The notes beneath the pieces were generated by a model that saw only the letters and a list, made by a program, of their open reading frames with translations, searched no databases and was not told the DNA's origin. The translations under genes and the position numbers were made by a program. A stretch of 64,000 nt of DNA from Argopecten irradians (Eukaryota; Mollusca; Bivalvia; Pectinida; Pectinidae), in the NCBI RefSeq assembly GCF_041381155.1, contig NC_091134.1:38647338-38711337 (forward strand). Direction: 5' to 3'. This document shows positions 23,760 through 34,469 of this stretch, one piece after another (position 1 is the first letter of the stretch; each line of letters begins with the position of its first letter).

Positions 23760-24020
23760 CTGAAAATTTCAAAAATTAGATATCTTAAATTACAAAATTG
23801 TTGCGTTTCATAATGGTTGGTTTCGTTTTATTTTCATTTTAAATCGTCAAGGAATTTAAGACGATGCATCATTAATGTTTATTATGCATACCGAAGTATT
23901 TTATTTTATATCGAGTTATTAAAAAAATGTTTGTTATTTTTTTTTGTTTTTTTTTGTTAGACAATTTGCCTCAATATGATGAAAGTACAATTCATATAAT
24001 GAAGATGTATAGCAGAATAC

Positions 24021-24135
24021 CTACGTCTGAATGCAATCAATAGGCCAAGTGTTATCAAAAGTGCAAGAATGCCAGTAACCGTCAGTACAACTCCAGGTAT
24101 AAACAGACTGTCTGTTCCACAACCAGTCACGTTGT
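24021..24135 (-). CDS. FN3/EGF protein, transmembrane exon
   Basis: Acceptor TGCACCAG|ACAACG leads in phase 1 to NVTGCGTDSLFIPG, then the hydrophobic stretch VVLTVTGILALLITLGLLIA, then a basic stop-transfer FRR. The donor is CGTAG|GTATTC in phase 2. A single helix followed by Arg residues after a row of FN3 domains marks a type I membrane protein. The upstream exon at 25028 ends in phase 1, which agrees. Confidence 0.85.
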
Positions 24136-25027
24136 CTGGTGCAAGATGAAACACAACATATCTTATCATTAGTGCGCATGTTAATACTACCTAAAACCTA
24201 TATACTACCTAAAACCTATCGCACTGAGGATCTTTTATACCAGTGTTTCATCTCAGCTTGTGTCTGATATTGTCTCTGATTAAGCCGCTACATACTTTCT
24301 AAGTTACTGTTTACTTTTTTAATACTTTACAGCATCATTTTACCTCATATATTTCCCTTGAAATATTTTATGACATGAAAATATTCCTTTTGGACTTTCG
24401 TAGAAATCAATGACGTTCTACGTTCTATATACAAAACTGCTAGTGTAAAAACACTATAAAAAGTGCAAGAATTCTACTAGGCGATGTTTCAGGTTTTCAG
24501 TGTCCTCTATACGCCAATTTCTTTTCCGTTTTCCCATCAATATAGAAGATCGAAATGTGAACTCGTGTCACAGGTGTTAATAATTAGGGCAGTGGACGTG
24601 CTTTTAAATTATAATCTGATGTCAACATCTATAACACAGTAAAACAATATTGGTAACGGTTTAATTAATTGGGTGCGGCATCTTTGTATCCAAAGATTTT
24701 ATTCACAGAAGATTTTTTGTGACTCGCTAAATAATTACAATGATTACATATACTACGGAGACAATAGATGTTACACATCTCATGAAACGCATTTAATGCT
24801 ATCAATAATAGGATTTGGAATTGAATGTTACATTCAACCATATAATACCGAACTGTGACATTTTCTGTGATTAATAATTGTCATGGCAACAGTTACAGAA
24901 GAATAAAAAACAGATTATTTAGGCGACTAATTATATGGTATGAGTCAAGTGCCCGAATCTCCTCTTGGAAATAATATTATAAGTGTTGCGATTTTGCTAT
25001 CACCAACCCCAGGACCATTCTACTTAC

Positions 25028-25123
25028 TTGTAGTTGTACATCCTATTTGTGAGCTATATGTACGTTGGTTTGTAGCTATCACTGCATCATTCACTGAGGC
25101 AACACTGAATATGTATGTTGTCG
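25028..25123 (-). CDS. FN3 domain 8, C-terminal half exon
   Basis: Between TTTAAAG|CGACAAC and TACAA|GTAAGT the frame reads TYIFSVASVNDAV, then SSQIGCTTT. It is a close paralogue of the exon at 46880-46981 (YYTFNIATVNDAV...SSMLGCAT). It supplies FN3 strands F and G with the Y-x-F...VND signature. Phases are 1 and 1. Its N-terminal partner exon is the one split by the foldback element. Confidence 0.8.
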
Positions 25124-25628
25124 CTTTAAACAGAGATAAAGACACTTCTGTAATAAATGATTAAAGCTTAATGATTAACGATAAAGGGGCGTAACAGCTA
25201 TATTTTGCCGTCTGGTGTTTGGACTTTCGCATTGGTTTTAAAGTACAGATGGCATTTTCTTTTTACTGAATTATGAAAACCTAATGTATGCATAACTTCA
25301 TAAACATCTTAAAAATTGGAGACATTAAAGATGCTCCACCGCTAACAAACAGTATTTTTTCACTATCAAAAACATGAGCAAACGATTTAGTTTTGGGTTT
25401 TTTTTCAGTTAAAAAATTGCTAACTTTACACCAATACCACCATTGAAAAGTTTGAGCTTCTAATTTTACTTTAAGTTAAAAATATGAAAAATAATTAATT
25501 GCATCCCGAAAAATGCCATGTCACTTCATTTTATATGGAATGAAATACTGATTGCGCATGCACTAAAGGCAAAATAAATTATTTCACTACATTTTTTTTG
25601 CTAATAAGACATATATATACACAATTAA

Positions 25629-25690
25629 ACACCAATTACTGTTCAAATGAAGAACACCAATTAAACACCAATTACTGTTCAAATGAAGAA
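25629..25690. repeat. Short direct duplication
   Basis: accaattactgttcaaatga occurs twice, 36 bp apart, with aagaacaccaattaaac between. A simple local tandem duplication in an intron. Confidence 0.8.
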
Positions 25691-26250
25691 TAAGCTTTTA
25701 CCAGATGAGGTATAGGGTTGATATGAAGCAAATTCTGGTGCAAGATAAATAGAATTGCGCCCGTTTCTACCCGGATGCAACTAATGATATGTAACGTCAA
25801 ATTATCGGGTATATTAAGAATGGAAATATTTCAGAAACGATTATGCATATTGACGAAATACATTCTAAACACGCGTGGGGTGTATGTAATTGAGTATGTC
25901 ATTCACTTTTACAATGAGACTGGTATTATGCTGATCAAAAGCACCTTAACATCACGCCAAGCTTATGTGTCAATAAATTTCAATTGAAGACGTGAATTGC
26001 CGATTAACACTACTCATAGGCTGATTTCATACACTAACAGCTGTGGGTCATCTGTTTTCGGACATTATTTTCAGACGCAAACGTTTTTCTTGCAACTGAC
26101 TTAAACGCTAATGTTTTTAGGTTTAGTAAAATCGAGTGGAGGAATACCAATTTAAACATCTAGCATCAAAATAGTAGTAAACAACAAATTGAAAACTATT
26201 TTAATTAGAAACACGTTTTGATAAAATTCAGAAGTCATTTATTAAGTTAC

Positions 26251-26310
26251 CTGATTTCAGACCATACTCAACAGTGTTACTCTGTTAGGTTGGATGTCGT
26301 GGAAAACATA
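26251..26310 (-). pseudogene. FN3 domain 8, N-terminal half exon: 3' piece left of the foldback insertion
   Basis: Reverse-strand reading gives MFSTTSNLTE, then after one extra base YTVEYGLKSG and the donor ATCAG|GTAACT. This matches the end of the paralogous exon at 48319-48507 (LFTTTSSTTEYTVASGLQAG). The extra base near 26279 shifts the frame to TAA. The other piece of the same exon lies at 29718-29900, beyond the 3.4-kb element. Confidence 0.75.
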
Positions 26311-29300
26311 TAGGCCGGGATCTAGGGGGGTCTACGTGCACCCCCCCCCCCCCCCCCCCACAACTTACAACTTAACGAACCAATGTTTTTCTGAACCCTT
26401 GACCCACTGATAACGAAATCGAGAGGTAACATTGTATAAACTGGGATGAACTTCCGGTTATGACGTCATCAAGATGGCCGCCATCTCGAATTTCACTAAA
26501 GATTGAAAAATAGTCATAACATTGACATTTTTCAACCGAAGAAGACAAATGAGGCATCAAAATGACCACAATAGAACAACAAATACATATCAGGACCATA
26601 TAACCCAATATATATAGTTATTTCTACGCAGGAAATGAAAAAATCGGATTTTAAGCTCAAAAATGGTAATTTTTAAGCAAATTTTTCATATTTGGCTTGA
26701 CGCAGCAAAAATGTTTGCCAACAGCAAACTATTATTTCTAATCAGTTATTTGACCTTTTATCAATCAGTAAAAACAACACCAACAAAAAAACAATGTTAA
26801 CATTGTATGAGCTCCGGTTATGACGTCATCAAGATGGCCGCCATCTCGAATTTCACTAACAATTGAAAAATAGTCATAGCATTAACATTTTTCAACCGAA
26901 GTAGACAAATGAGGTATCAAAATGATCATAATAGAACATCAAATTCATACCAGGACCACATAATTCAATATATGTAGTGATTTCTAGGTAGGAAATGAAA
27001 AAATCGGATTTTAAGCTCAAAAATGATAATTTTTTAGCAAATTTTTCATATTTGGCTTGACGCAGCAAAAATGTTTACCAACAGCAAACTATTATTCGTA
27101 AACAATTATTTGACCTCTAATCACTCAGTAAAACAATAAAATGTATAGAGATATAAAAAAGAATTATTGTTATACCATCATTAAGTTTACAAAACATCAC
27201 CGGGTGCGTATACTGGGTATATGCTATTTTTCTAACTCCAAACCGCTGACACTACAGTTTCCTGGTGTATTATAAGTTCCTTAAATAAATTTGACTATTG
27301 GCGATTTATAAGTAGGAAACATGATTGTAATGTTGACAGAATATCTAGCCGCGGGTAGGACAAGTCATAGTTTCGTTTATTTCCTATGCATATTATTAGC
27401 AAAATGTCAGATGGTTACCACAATGTCACATATTTCTTTCACTGGTTCTCAATTATAACCATTATCATTGTGCGTGCTTTCCCACCTCACTGCACTATCC
27501 TCTGACGTGACTCGGCATGTCTGGTAGCTAGTACATGCAGTCCAAATCAGAGTAATCGAGATATCAGTATCCAATTCGTCGAAAGCCAGAGCGTCGTCTT
27601 CGATGTCGATGAGTTGATGTGACACTACATTACCAGTGGTGTTCTAGCCTGTCATCTTTCATGGCCCATCCATGGCCAGAGTTTATATCAGGAACAACAG
27701 GTTCAGGGATGTGGGATTTCCTTCAGATTCTAACATATCGTATATGCTGTTTCAGACTTCTCAGGAAATTACACCAGATCCAGATTCTTCGAATGGTGGA
27801 ATGATTCAAGCACCATTCATCATCCTTGTGGACACTCGTGCGACTATAGATGTCACATGTTATATCCTCGAGGTCTTTAATGAGGTCATAAATGTTAAAT
27901 GTTTTTGATTGGTCAGACTTTCACATGTCCCTTGAAGGTACTGGTTGTGTCGCATCTGGTGTATGCGTGGATACACCATTGAAGACTCTCCAGAAAAGGT
28001 TTTCTACAGTGCTCTCCAGACTTGGCAAAGAGAGGAACTTCACTATAGACCTCATTTCATTTATGACCTCAAAGAATTCACTTGTGTCATCTATGGTCAC
28101 TGAGGGTTCACAAGAATGAGGAATTGTGCTTCATACGAATTAAGGAGAAGCAACTCAACCCTTCGCAGAATGTGGCTCTGGTGTCTTTTCCATCCTACCG
28201 GAGAGGTCTGGAACATCATATACGATATGTGAATCACTAGGTTGAAAACAGGATGAGCTCCCACATCCGCGAACCCGATGTTTTTGATGTTACCTCTGGC
28301 CATGGACGGTTGACAAGTTAGAACCACGATGGTAAACCGGTAATGTAATGTCACATCAGCTCATCAGCTCATCGACACTCTGGCGAGAAAGCACGCACAA
28401 AGATAATGCTTATCATTAAGAACTATTGAAAGAAATATGTGATACTGCAGTAACCATCTGACATTTCCTTACGTTATACACAGAAAAATAAAGTTAATAA
28501 TGGATGCGCTATTTCTAAAAGAAACAAATTTCGGAAAGTGTCGTGGTATTAACGGAAACAAATGCTTTCTTCAGTTTTAATTTGATACCCTATTAGTTGG
28601 CGTTGTGCAGTAAAAATTCATTGAGACGCTACTAGTCTACAAACTTTCGAACATGAAAATGGATTTTGTTAGGAAATTGTCAAGTCCCACTTAGATATTA
28701 AGCCAACTTAAAATTCAAATGTGTTAAGATATGAATCGTCAATTGCCAATGTTATCTTCAGGAAGTTCTAAGACATCCGGAAACTGTAGTGTCAGCGGTT
28801 TGGAAAAAACAGCAATCATATACCCTGTATACGCACCCGGTAATGTTTTGTAAACCAAATGATGGTATAACAATAATTCTCTTGCATTTCTATATATTTG
28901 TGTTGTTGTTGTTTTTACTAATTAATAAGAGGTCAAATAACTGATTACGAATAATAGTTTCTTGTTGGGAAACAATTATAGCTGCGTCAAACCAAATATG
29001 AAAAATTTGCTAAAAAATTATCATTTTTGAGCTTAAAATCCGATTTTTTCATTTCCTACCTAGAAATCACTACATATATTGAATTATGTGGTCCTGGTAT
29101 GAATTTGATGTTCTATTATGATCATTTTGATACCTCATTTGTCTACTTCGGTTGAAAAATGTTAATGTTATGACTATTTTTCAATCTTTAGTGAAATTCG
29201 AGATGGCGGCCATAATCGGAGCTCATACAATGTTAACATTGGTTTTTTTTTTGTTGGTGTTGTTTTTACTGATTGATAAGAGGTCAAATAACTGATTAGA

Positions 29301-29717
29301 AATAATAGTTTGCTGTTGGCAAACATTTTTGCTGCGTCAAGCCAAATATGAAAAATTTGCTTAAAAATTACCATTTTTGAGCTTAAAATCCGATTTTTTC
29401 ATTTCCTGCGTAGAAATAACTATATATATTGGATTATATGGTCCTGATATGTATTTGTTGTTCTATTGTGGTCATTTTGATGCCTCATTTGTCTTCTTCG
29501 GTTGAAAAATGTCAATGTTATGACTATTTTTCAATCTTTAGTGAAATTCGAGATGGCGGCCATCTTGATGACGTCATAACCGAAAGTTCATCCCAGTTTA
29601 TACAATGTTGCCTCTCGATTTCGTTATCAGTGGGTCATAAGGGTTCCGAAAAACATTGGTTCGTTAAGGGGGGGGGGGGTGGTGCACGTAGACCCCCCCC
29701 CCCTAGATCCCGGCCTA
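26311..29717. mobile_element. 3.4-kb foldback (palindromic) element inserted in an FN3 exon
   Basis: Termini are taggccgggatctagggggg on the left and ccccccctagatcccggcct followed by a on the right. ATA flanks both sides (26308-26310 and 29718-29720). Almost the whole element is an inverted repeat: each arm is about 1.6 kb and they meet around 27.9-28.0 kb. Left arm 26360-27250 matches right arm 28770-29690 closely; the inner parts (27250-27900 and 28010-28770) match with more divergence. Each arm holds a tandem pair of about 360-bp units with tgacgtcatcaagatggccg. Poly-C/G tracts lie inside both ends. Mirror-image ORFs occur in both arms. No known transposase was recognised. Confidence 0.85.
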
Positions 29718-29900
29718 ATAGCTCCAGTTGTAACGCTGTTGACCACATAATATAGCTCCAGTTGTAACGCTGTTGACAACATAATATTGAATGCTAGGTC
29801 CAATCGACTGGGACGGAGCTGACCAGGCCAGAGTGATGGTTTGATCTGTAGCAGCCTTACAAATAAGTGTCACGAGAGTGATTAATATGGGTTTTGTTCT
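29718..29900 (-). pseudogene. FN3 domain 8, N-terminal half exon: 5' piece right of the foldback insertion
   Basis: The reverse frame reads LVTLICKAATDQTITLAWSA, then PSIQYYVVNSVTTGAI. It parallels the 48319 exon (TSLTCHATTDQSITLSWTAP and IQYYVV). It then carries a 34-bp direct duplication (tcaacagcgttacaactgga twice) that shifts the frame, and ends at the foldback element. A convincing phase-1 acceptor is missing; candidate AGs lie at about 29901 but give the wrong phase. In its intact form it should have been phase 1 to 1. Confidence 0.75.
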
Positions 29901-30889
29901 CTTGGTATAAAAACTACTTCGACAACTATAAACAGTTGATAGTTTATTTATACACAAAAACGGAGACAGATAACCTGAAATTAAAAGAACAATACCTGAC
30001 AATACATAGGGAGACATAAATTTACCGGCTATAATATGATATATTTATACTGTAAAGTAATAAATATAATATAAAGGTATTTATTTATTATATATCTATA
30101 GTAAATTCTATTCTAATTTCATGGTTATTACATTTAGTTTACAATCACTTTACCCTATACATTACCTGACCTAACGGACCACGTGCGATCCTTTGTTATA
30201 CATATACATACTGTATTATAAAGGTTTATGGACAATTTATTTAAAGAAGTTATAACAGAAAACTAAGTATATTAATTATATTGCATAATGAAGAATAAGT
30301 TAATTACTTTATTTCTAGTTATATATTAAATAAACATACCTTTCAGCACTGTGGCGGTAAAGCACACAGACTTTCAGCTATAGGTGTTACATGTCCGGTG
30401 CCTATTTTCCATGTAATGTGTGGACACGCTTTCACCAGGGTGGGCGTGCACGTGCAAGGACAGGGTCATGCAGGGTCAATGTGACACACTCAACCAATCC
30501 ATTCACTCACCTCTCATACGTCATCATAACAATTTACATACACAGATTTACATGTACAGGACATTACATGACACAGGGACATGTAAATCCAGACAATACA
30601 CAGCGCATGTTGTTTTAAGACCTAATATAATATATTTTATGTACACAGTTAATTCAAACACCGCGACATAAGTAAGGAAGGGGGTTCTGGTGCTGGATGT
30701 TCAAGACAAAAAAAAGAGATAAAAGACAGGGCTTTCAAAGAAAATTGAAATTGATCATGACCTTATATTACATAGTAATTTATCACTTATGTGGTCCATG
30801 CTTTGTATTCATACCAAAAAGTCTCTCATCATATTATCATCTGGTTATCGATTTTAATGAAGTCAGTTCCCATTTTGAGATGTGCTTAC

Positions 30890-30971
30890 CTCCAGGTGGA
30901 GCATGGTAAATTTTCGTGCTTTTTACACCTACATATTCAGTCAGACTAAAGTCCGTACCTACAGCATACAC
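30890..30971 (-). CDS. FN3 domain 7, third exon (strands F-G)
   Basis: Between TTTACAG|GTGTATG and CTGGAG|GTAAGC the frame reads VYAVGTDFSLTEYVGVKST and HAPPG. It starts in phase 0 and ends in phase 1. Joined to 32060-32149 via the phase-0 donor there, it gives TTYYIE-VYAVGTD, the expected Y-x-V-x-A core of an FN3 F strand. Confidence 0.8.
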
Positions 30972-31357
30972 CTGTAAAATATGAAAATGATTCAAACTGA
31001 TGATATAAATTGTCATTTCCTCTTCCGTTTTTGCATACTATATATTTCTACTATAGAGGGTAAATTTCATTGTTACATCAGTGGTTTGTTGCAAAATTTG
31101 CATTGTTTCTCTGAAACGTGGTATTCTGCACACTAGCACGATAAATAACTAATCGCAAAAACACATGCTACATACAACAAACATATGAATCATGTTTGAA
31201 CCTGTTTGAAAAGTATATGAAATGTATGTTCCACTTCAGGACCATGGTCTACTATGTTATGACAAAGAATAAAACGAATGATTAAGTAATTATTATAATG
31301 ACATCAGCAGTTAATACATGTATATGACATACGTAAGTCCCAAAACATATAAGCCCT

Positions 31358-31768
31358 TTAGGTATGGCAATAGAATGGTACCTGGTGCCCTATTGAATGA
31401 TCGTAAAAGGCGACACCCTTTATTTTTCCTATTATTGACCCTGGTAAGAAAGCTATGGATTCTTTTTCCTATACACAAGTCTATAAAAGTGGTAGTTTAT
31501 GATCCTGCTTAGAGCTCAGCATAAAAGGAGTTGTACGTTTGGTTTACCTGTTGTCAGTATAATGTGACCGGGTGCAATGTGATTGTTAAGTGTCATCGGC
31601 GGCATGGTTATAGCACTATACAAAGAGCAAGGGTTTCTCTATTATAAGAAGACATAACACGAATATATCACAGTCTCCCAAAACACGCATACGCAACACC
31701 ACAAATATGGAAGGGCGTCCGTAAATGGCACTAGCTGTTAATAGGACGTTTTTAATCAAACAAATCAA
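31358..31768 (+). mobile_element. SINE-like retroposon, diverged copy with internal deletion
   Basis: Recognisable blocks in order are gcaatagaatggtacctggt, tgatcgtaaaaggcgacacc, tataaaagtggtagtttatg, tagagctcagcata, ccgggtgcaatgtgatt and cggcggcatgg, then the tail atcaaacaaatcaaa. The middle block is shortened. Confidence 0.75.
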
Positions 31769-31779
31769 AACCAAAATAG

Positions 31780-31870
31780 ACATTCACACACAATATGTTG
31801 TACACATGGGATGCCTTAATGACCCTGGCTGTTCGGCCGTTAACTTAATAAACAAAATCAAACATGCAAA
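31780..31870 (+). mobile_element. SINE-like 3' tail fragment
   Basis: A second, adjacent tail: cacatgggatgccttaatga, ctggctgttcggccgttaac and taaacaaaatcaaac. It appears to be an independent truncated insertion next to the copy at 31358. Confidence 0.5.
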
Positions 31871-32059
31871 ATCATGATGTCCGGTTAATAGTTATATGTT
31901 ATTACTCGGATTAATTTATTAATCCTTGTATTTGCCTACTTTTTAGCAGCTTTACATAAATTTTCATTACAGTTTAATATGATTAAGACTATAGTACTTA
32001 CAACAGTGTGATGGTTGTTCAGAATCTGTTACTGTGATGATGTTCTTGACACTACATAC

Positions 32060-32149
32060 CTCGATATAATAAGTTGTTTGTGGTACCACTACCAAAGTGC
32101 GTGTTACGCTGTCAACTACTGATATTAATTCTGGGGCAGAGTTCAGGTT
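32060..32149 (-). CDS. FN3 domain 7, second exon
   Basis: After TTAACAG|AACCTG the frame reads NLNSAPELISVVDSVTRTLV and VVPQTTYYIE, ending at ATCGAG|GTATGT in phase 0. It starts in phase 0, matching the exon at 33155. A second donor 58 bases on (ACTGTT|GTAAGT, exon start 32002) would add CSVKNIITVTDSEQPSHC and end in phase 1. The shorter form is preferred because it joins the exon at 30890 in frame. Confidence 0.75.
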
Positions 32150-32299
32150 CTGTTAAAAAATAATCAAAATACTTCCACATAATTGTCATTTAAATATAAT
32201 TGCTATTGTTTGCTTTTCAACGGCATTTTGGCAGCGATTTTAATTGACGTGTGTCATGATGAAACATGTCAAGATACCTTTATACTCCAGTAAACCAAA

Positions 32300-32680
32300 A
32301 ACATCATCACAACCATTATCATTCATTTTCATCCTCATCATAATAATAATCATGCCATCATCATAATCACAATCTATTCATATCATTATAATCATTTTCA
32401 TCATCATCATCGTCATTATCACCTTCACCACCATCATCACTATCATCATCATAATCATATCATCACGAATATACCAGTCTCCAAAAACACGCACCTCTCA
32501 CTTTATACACAGCAGGCCGTCCTTAATTATAAAAAAAACCTGGCTTTCAATAGGACGTAAAGATATAAATCCATACCAAACCAAATGTTATCATCATCAC
32601 CATCATAATTTTTATCACATTTTTTTATAAAACCATCATATTCACTATCATCATATCATTATCATCATCATCATCATCAC
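32300..32680. repeat. (ATC/CAT)n microsatellite tracts around a SINE tail
   Basis: catcatcatcatcg-type tracts occur at about 32300-32465 and 32585-32685. Between them, 32465-32580 matches the SINE-like tail (cacgaatataccagtctcca, aggccgtccttaatta, aataggacgtaaa). Confidence 0.8.
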
Positions 32681-33154
32681 AATTATTGCAATATGCCCAA
32701 GACACGCGTTACATATGCATAAACATAGAAACAAGAAATTTACAAAAAGAGGTGGAGCACGAATTGTGAAGAATACAATGGCAAAGGAGGTTGAGAGAGG
32801 GGGAAGCATATATATATATATTTTAGAAGAAGGATAGTGAGTTTAAACACATTTTATTTGGCTGGAAATATTTATTAAACTTAGGTTATGGCAGAGTTTA
32901 GAAAAAGAGTGAAAGTTGTATGCAGTTACCAACTTTTTAGGCAAATATATATGCATTACGATGTGCCAAAATTGATTTCTTATATATCAGTGTGAAAATA
33001 ATCCATATATTTCCATTGATCCATTCGGAAATTTAACAACAATCAAAGGCATTCAATAGAGAAAAATATTTGTTATCTCTGAGAAAATACAGAAAGTGAG
33101 AAAATACAGAAAGTGATGGTTAGTAATCTGTATGATCTATGAAGGCAATCTTAC

Positions 33155-33300
33155 CCCTCCAGTGGCATTGTGTGCGAACATGAATTTGGTGATATCGCTG
33201 TTCCGCTGTAATACCGACGGAAGACTCCAGGATACTGTCACAGTAGTAAAGTCTGGTCCGTCAGGTCGAGCTACTACAAAATTCTCTACAGGACCAGGAG
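33155..33300 (-). CDS. FN3 domain 7, first exon
   Basis: Acceptor TTTGATAG|CTCCTGG leads in phase 1 to PGPVENFVVARPDGPDFTTV, then TVSWSLPSV and FMFAHNATGG, ending GAGGG|GTAAGA in phase 0. It holds FN3 strands A-C with the conserved SWS...P. Confidence 0.85.
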
Positions 33301-33851
33301 CTATCAAACCAGAAAATGGATGGATAGTAAAATAGATGTTATGAGATTTCAATTATGTCTTAGAGTTTAGCTTGCTGCATGGATGAAATAAGATGCCGAG
33401 AACGATTAATGCCCATATATTGACAATTCAAAATAGAAACAGCATGATTTATCGGAGCAGTGAAATTATTTGTCTTTGATCGAAATAAAACAAAAAAAAA
33501 ACTTGTTTTCTCTTTCAGTAATTTAATTCCAAAGCACATTACTATAAATGGGAAATAAATGTAATAATTGAAAATATATGTGAGTTTGGATCACCTTTGA
33601 GATTGATTTCTGGTGTGATTTTGTCAAACTTCATTGTAAAAATGTAATTTCTCGAATCCAGTTTAATACAGATTATGATTTTTGTAAGAAACATTTTTCG
33701 CAACTACTTTAATTCCTATGAATTGATGCTCTGTGACACCCTGTCAAACTGTTTGATATAACGTAAACCAAACGAGAAAGAAAATTATAACACTTCATAT
33801 TCATTTAAACGGGTAAAAAATGTGAAATCTGTTGAATCATGTATAATGTAC

Positions 33852-33989
33852 CTGCAGCATTTGTCTTGGCAGACGGCAGTGTTGGGCTATAGTAAGCTGC
33901 TGTCCCCTTGATAGTACTGGCGGTCAGATTGAATGTGTAGGTCCTGTACTCCTCTAGATTTGTCACCAAGAGTGTGGTGGTCGAGAACA
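33852..33989 (-). CDS. FN3 domain 6, C-terminal half exon
   Basis: GTTGTTCAG|TGTTCTC to GCTGCAG|GTACAT; the frame reads FSTTTLLVTNLEEYRTYTFN, LTASTIKGTAAYYSP and KTNAA. L-x-x-Y-x-x-Y-x-F-x-L-x-A is the FN3 E-F signature. Phases are 1 and 1, joining 34310-34465 and 33155-33300. Confidence 0.85.
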
Positions 33990-34309
33990 CTGAACAACAA
34001 ATAAAACATACAAATGTACTAAAAAGTCACTTTTGGCAACACTTGAGATGACAGTATAATAACAATCAATATTTATATATAATTATATTAACTGTTAGTT
34101 GCTATATCCTGGTGTTTACCACAAATCTTAATTTCTAGGTTCATAAATTAATAACATTCATTTTTAATCACGGCTATTTTTCTCAAGAATTTCTTTCTTT
34201 TTTCTCTATTCTGAAAGGTTGCCAGATATCCATGGGAACCAAAATATAATGTTTCTGATGATTTAGACGAGGATAGTCTCTAGTGAATCACCTATACTGT
34301 ATTACTCAC

Positions 34310-34465
34310 CGATTACAGTTTCTAAACGACTTGTCTCTGGAGAGTCAGGTATAACGTTCAGTGTGTAGGTAGTAGGTCCAGGCTCCGGACCACTGATGGT
34401 CCAGCTCACACGTATTTCTGTACTACTCACAACAGCAGCTGTCAGGGTCGAGGGACTCTGAGGAA
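34310..34465 (-). CDS. FN3 domain 6, N-terminal half exon
   Basis: TTCTCCAG|TTCCTCAG to TAATCG|GTGAGT; the frame reads PQSPSTLTAAVVSSTEIRVS, then WTISGPEPGPTTYTLNVIP. This is a typical FN3 start (P-s-x-L-x-V...V-S-W). Phases are 1 and 1. The next exon upstream in the gene is about 9 kb away, across an intron holding the DIRS-like element. Confidence 0.85.
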
Positions 34466-34469
34466 CTGG

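Noticed and set aside
26372-26608. ORF MGYMVLICICCSIVV and its twin at 29429-29755
   Set aside because: The two are mirror images in the arms of the foldback element and resemble no known protein; parts cover the CRE/YY1-like repeats.
27619-28354. ORFs in the centre of the foldback element
   Set aside because: Left and right versions are diverged inverted copies with different frames; no transposase motif is visible, so coding is not supported.
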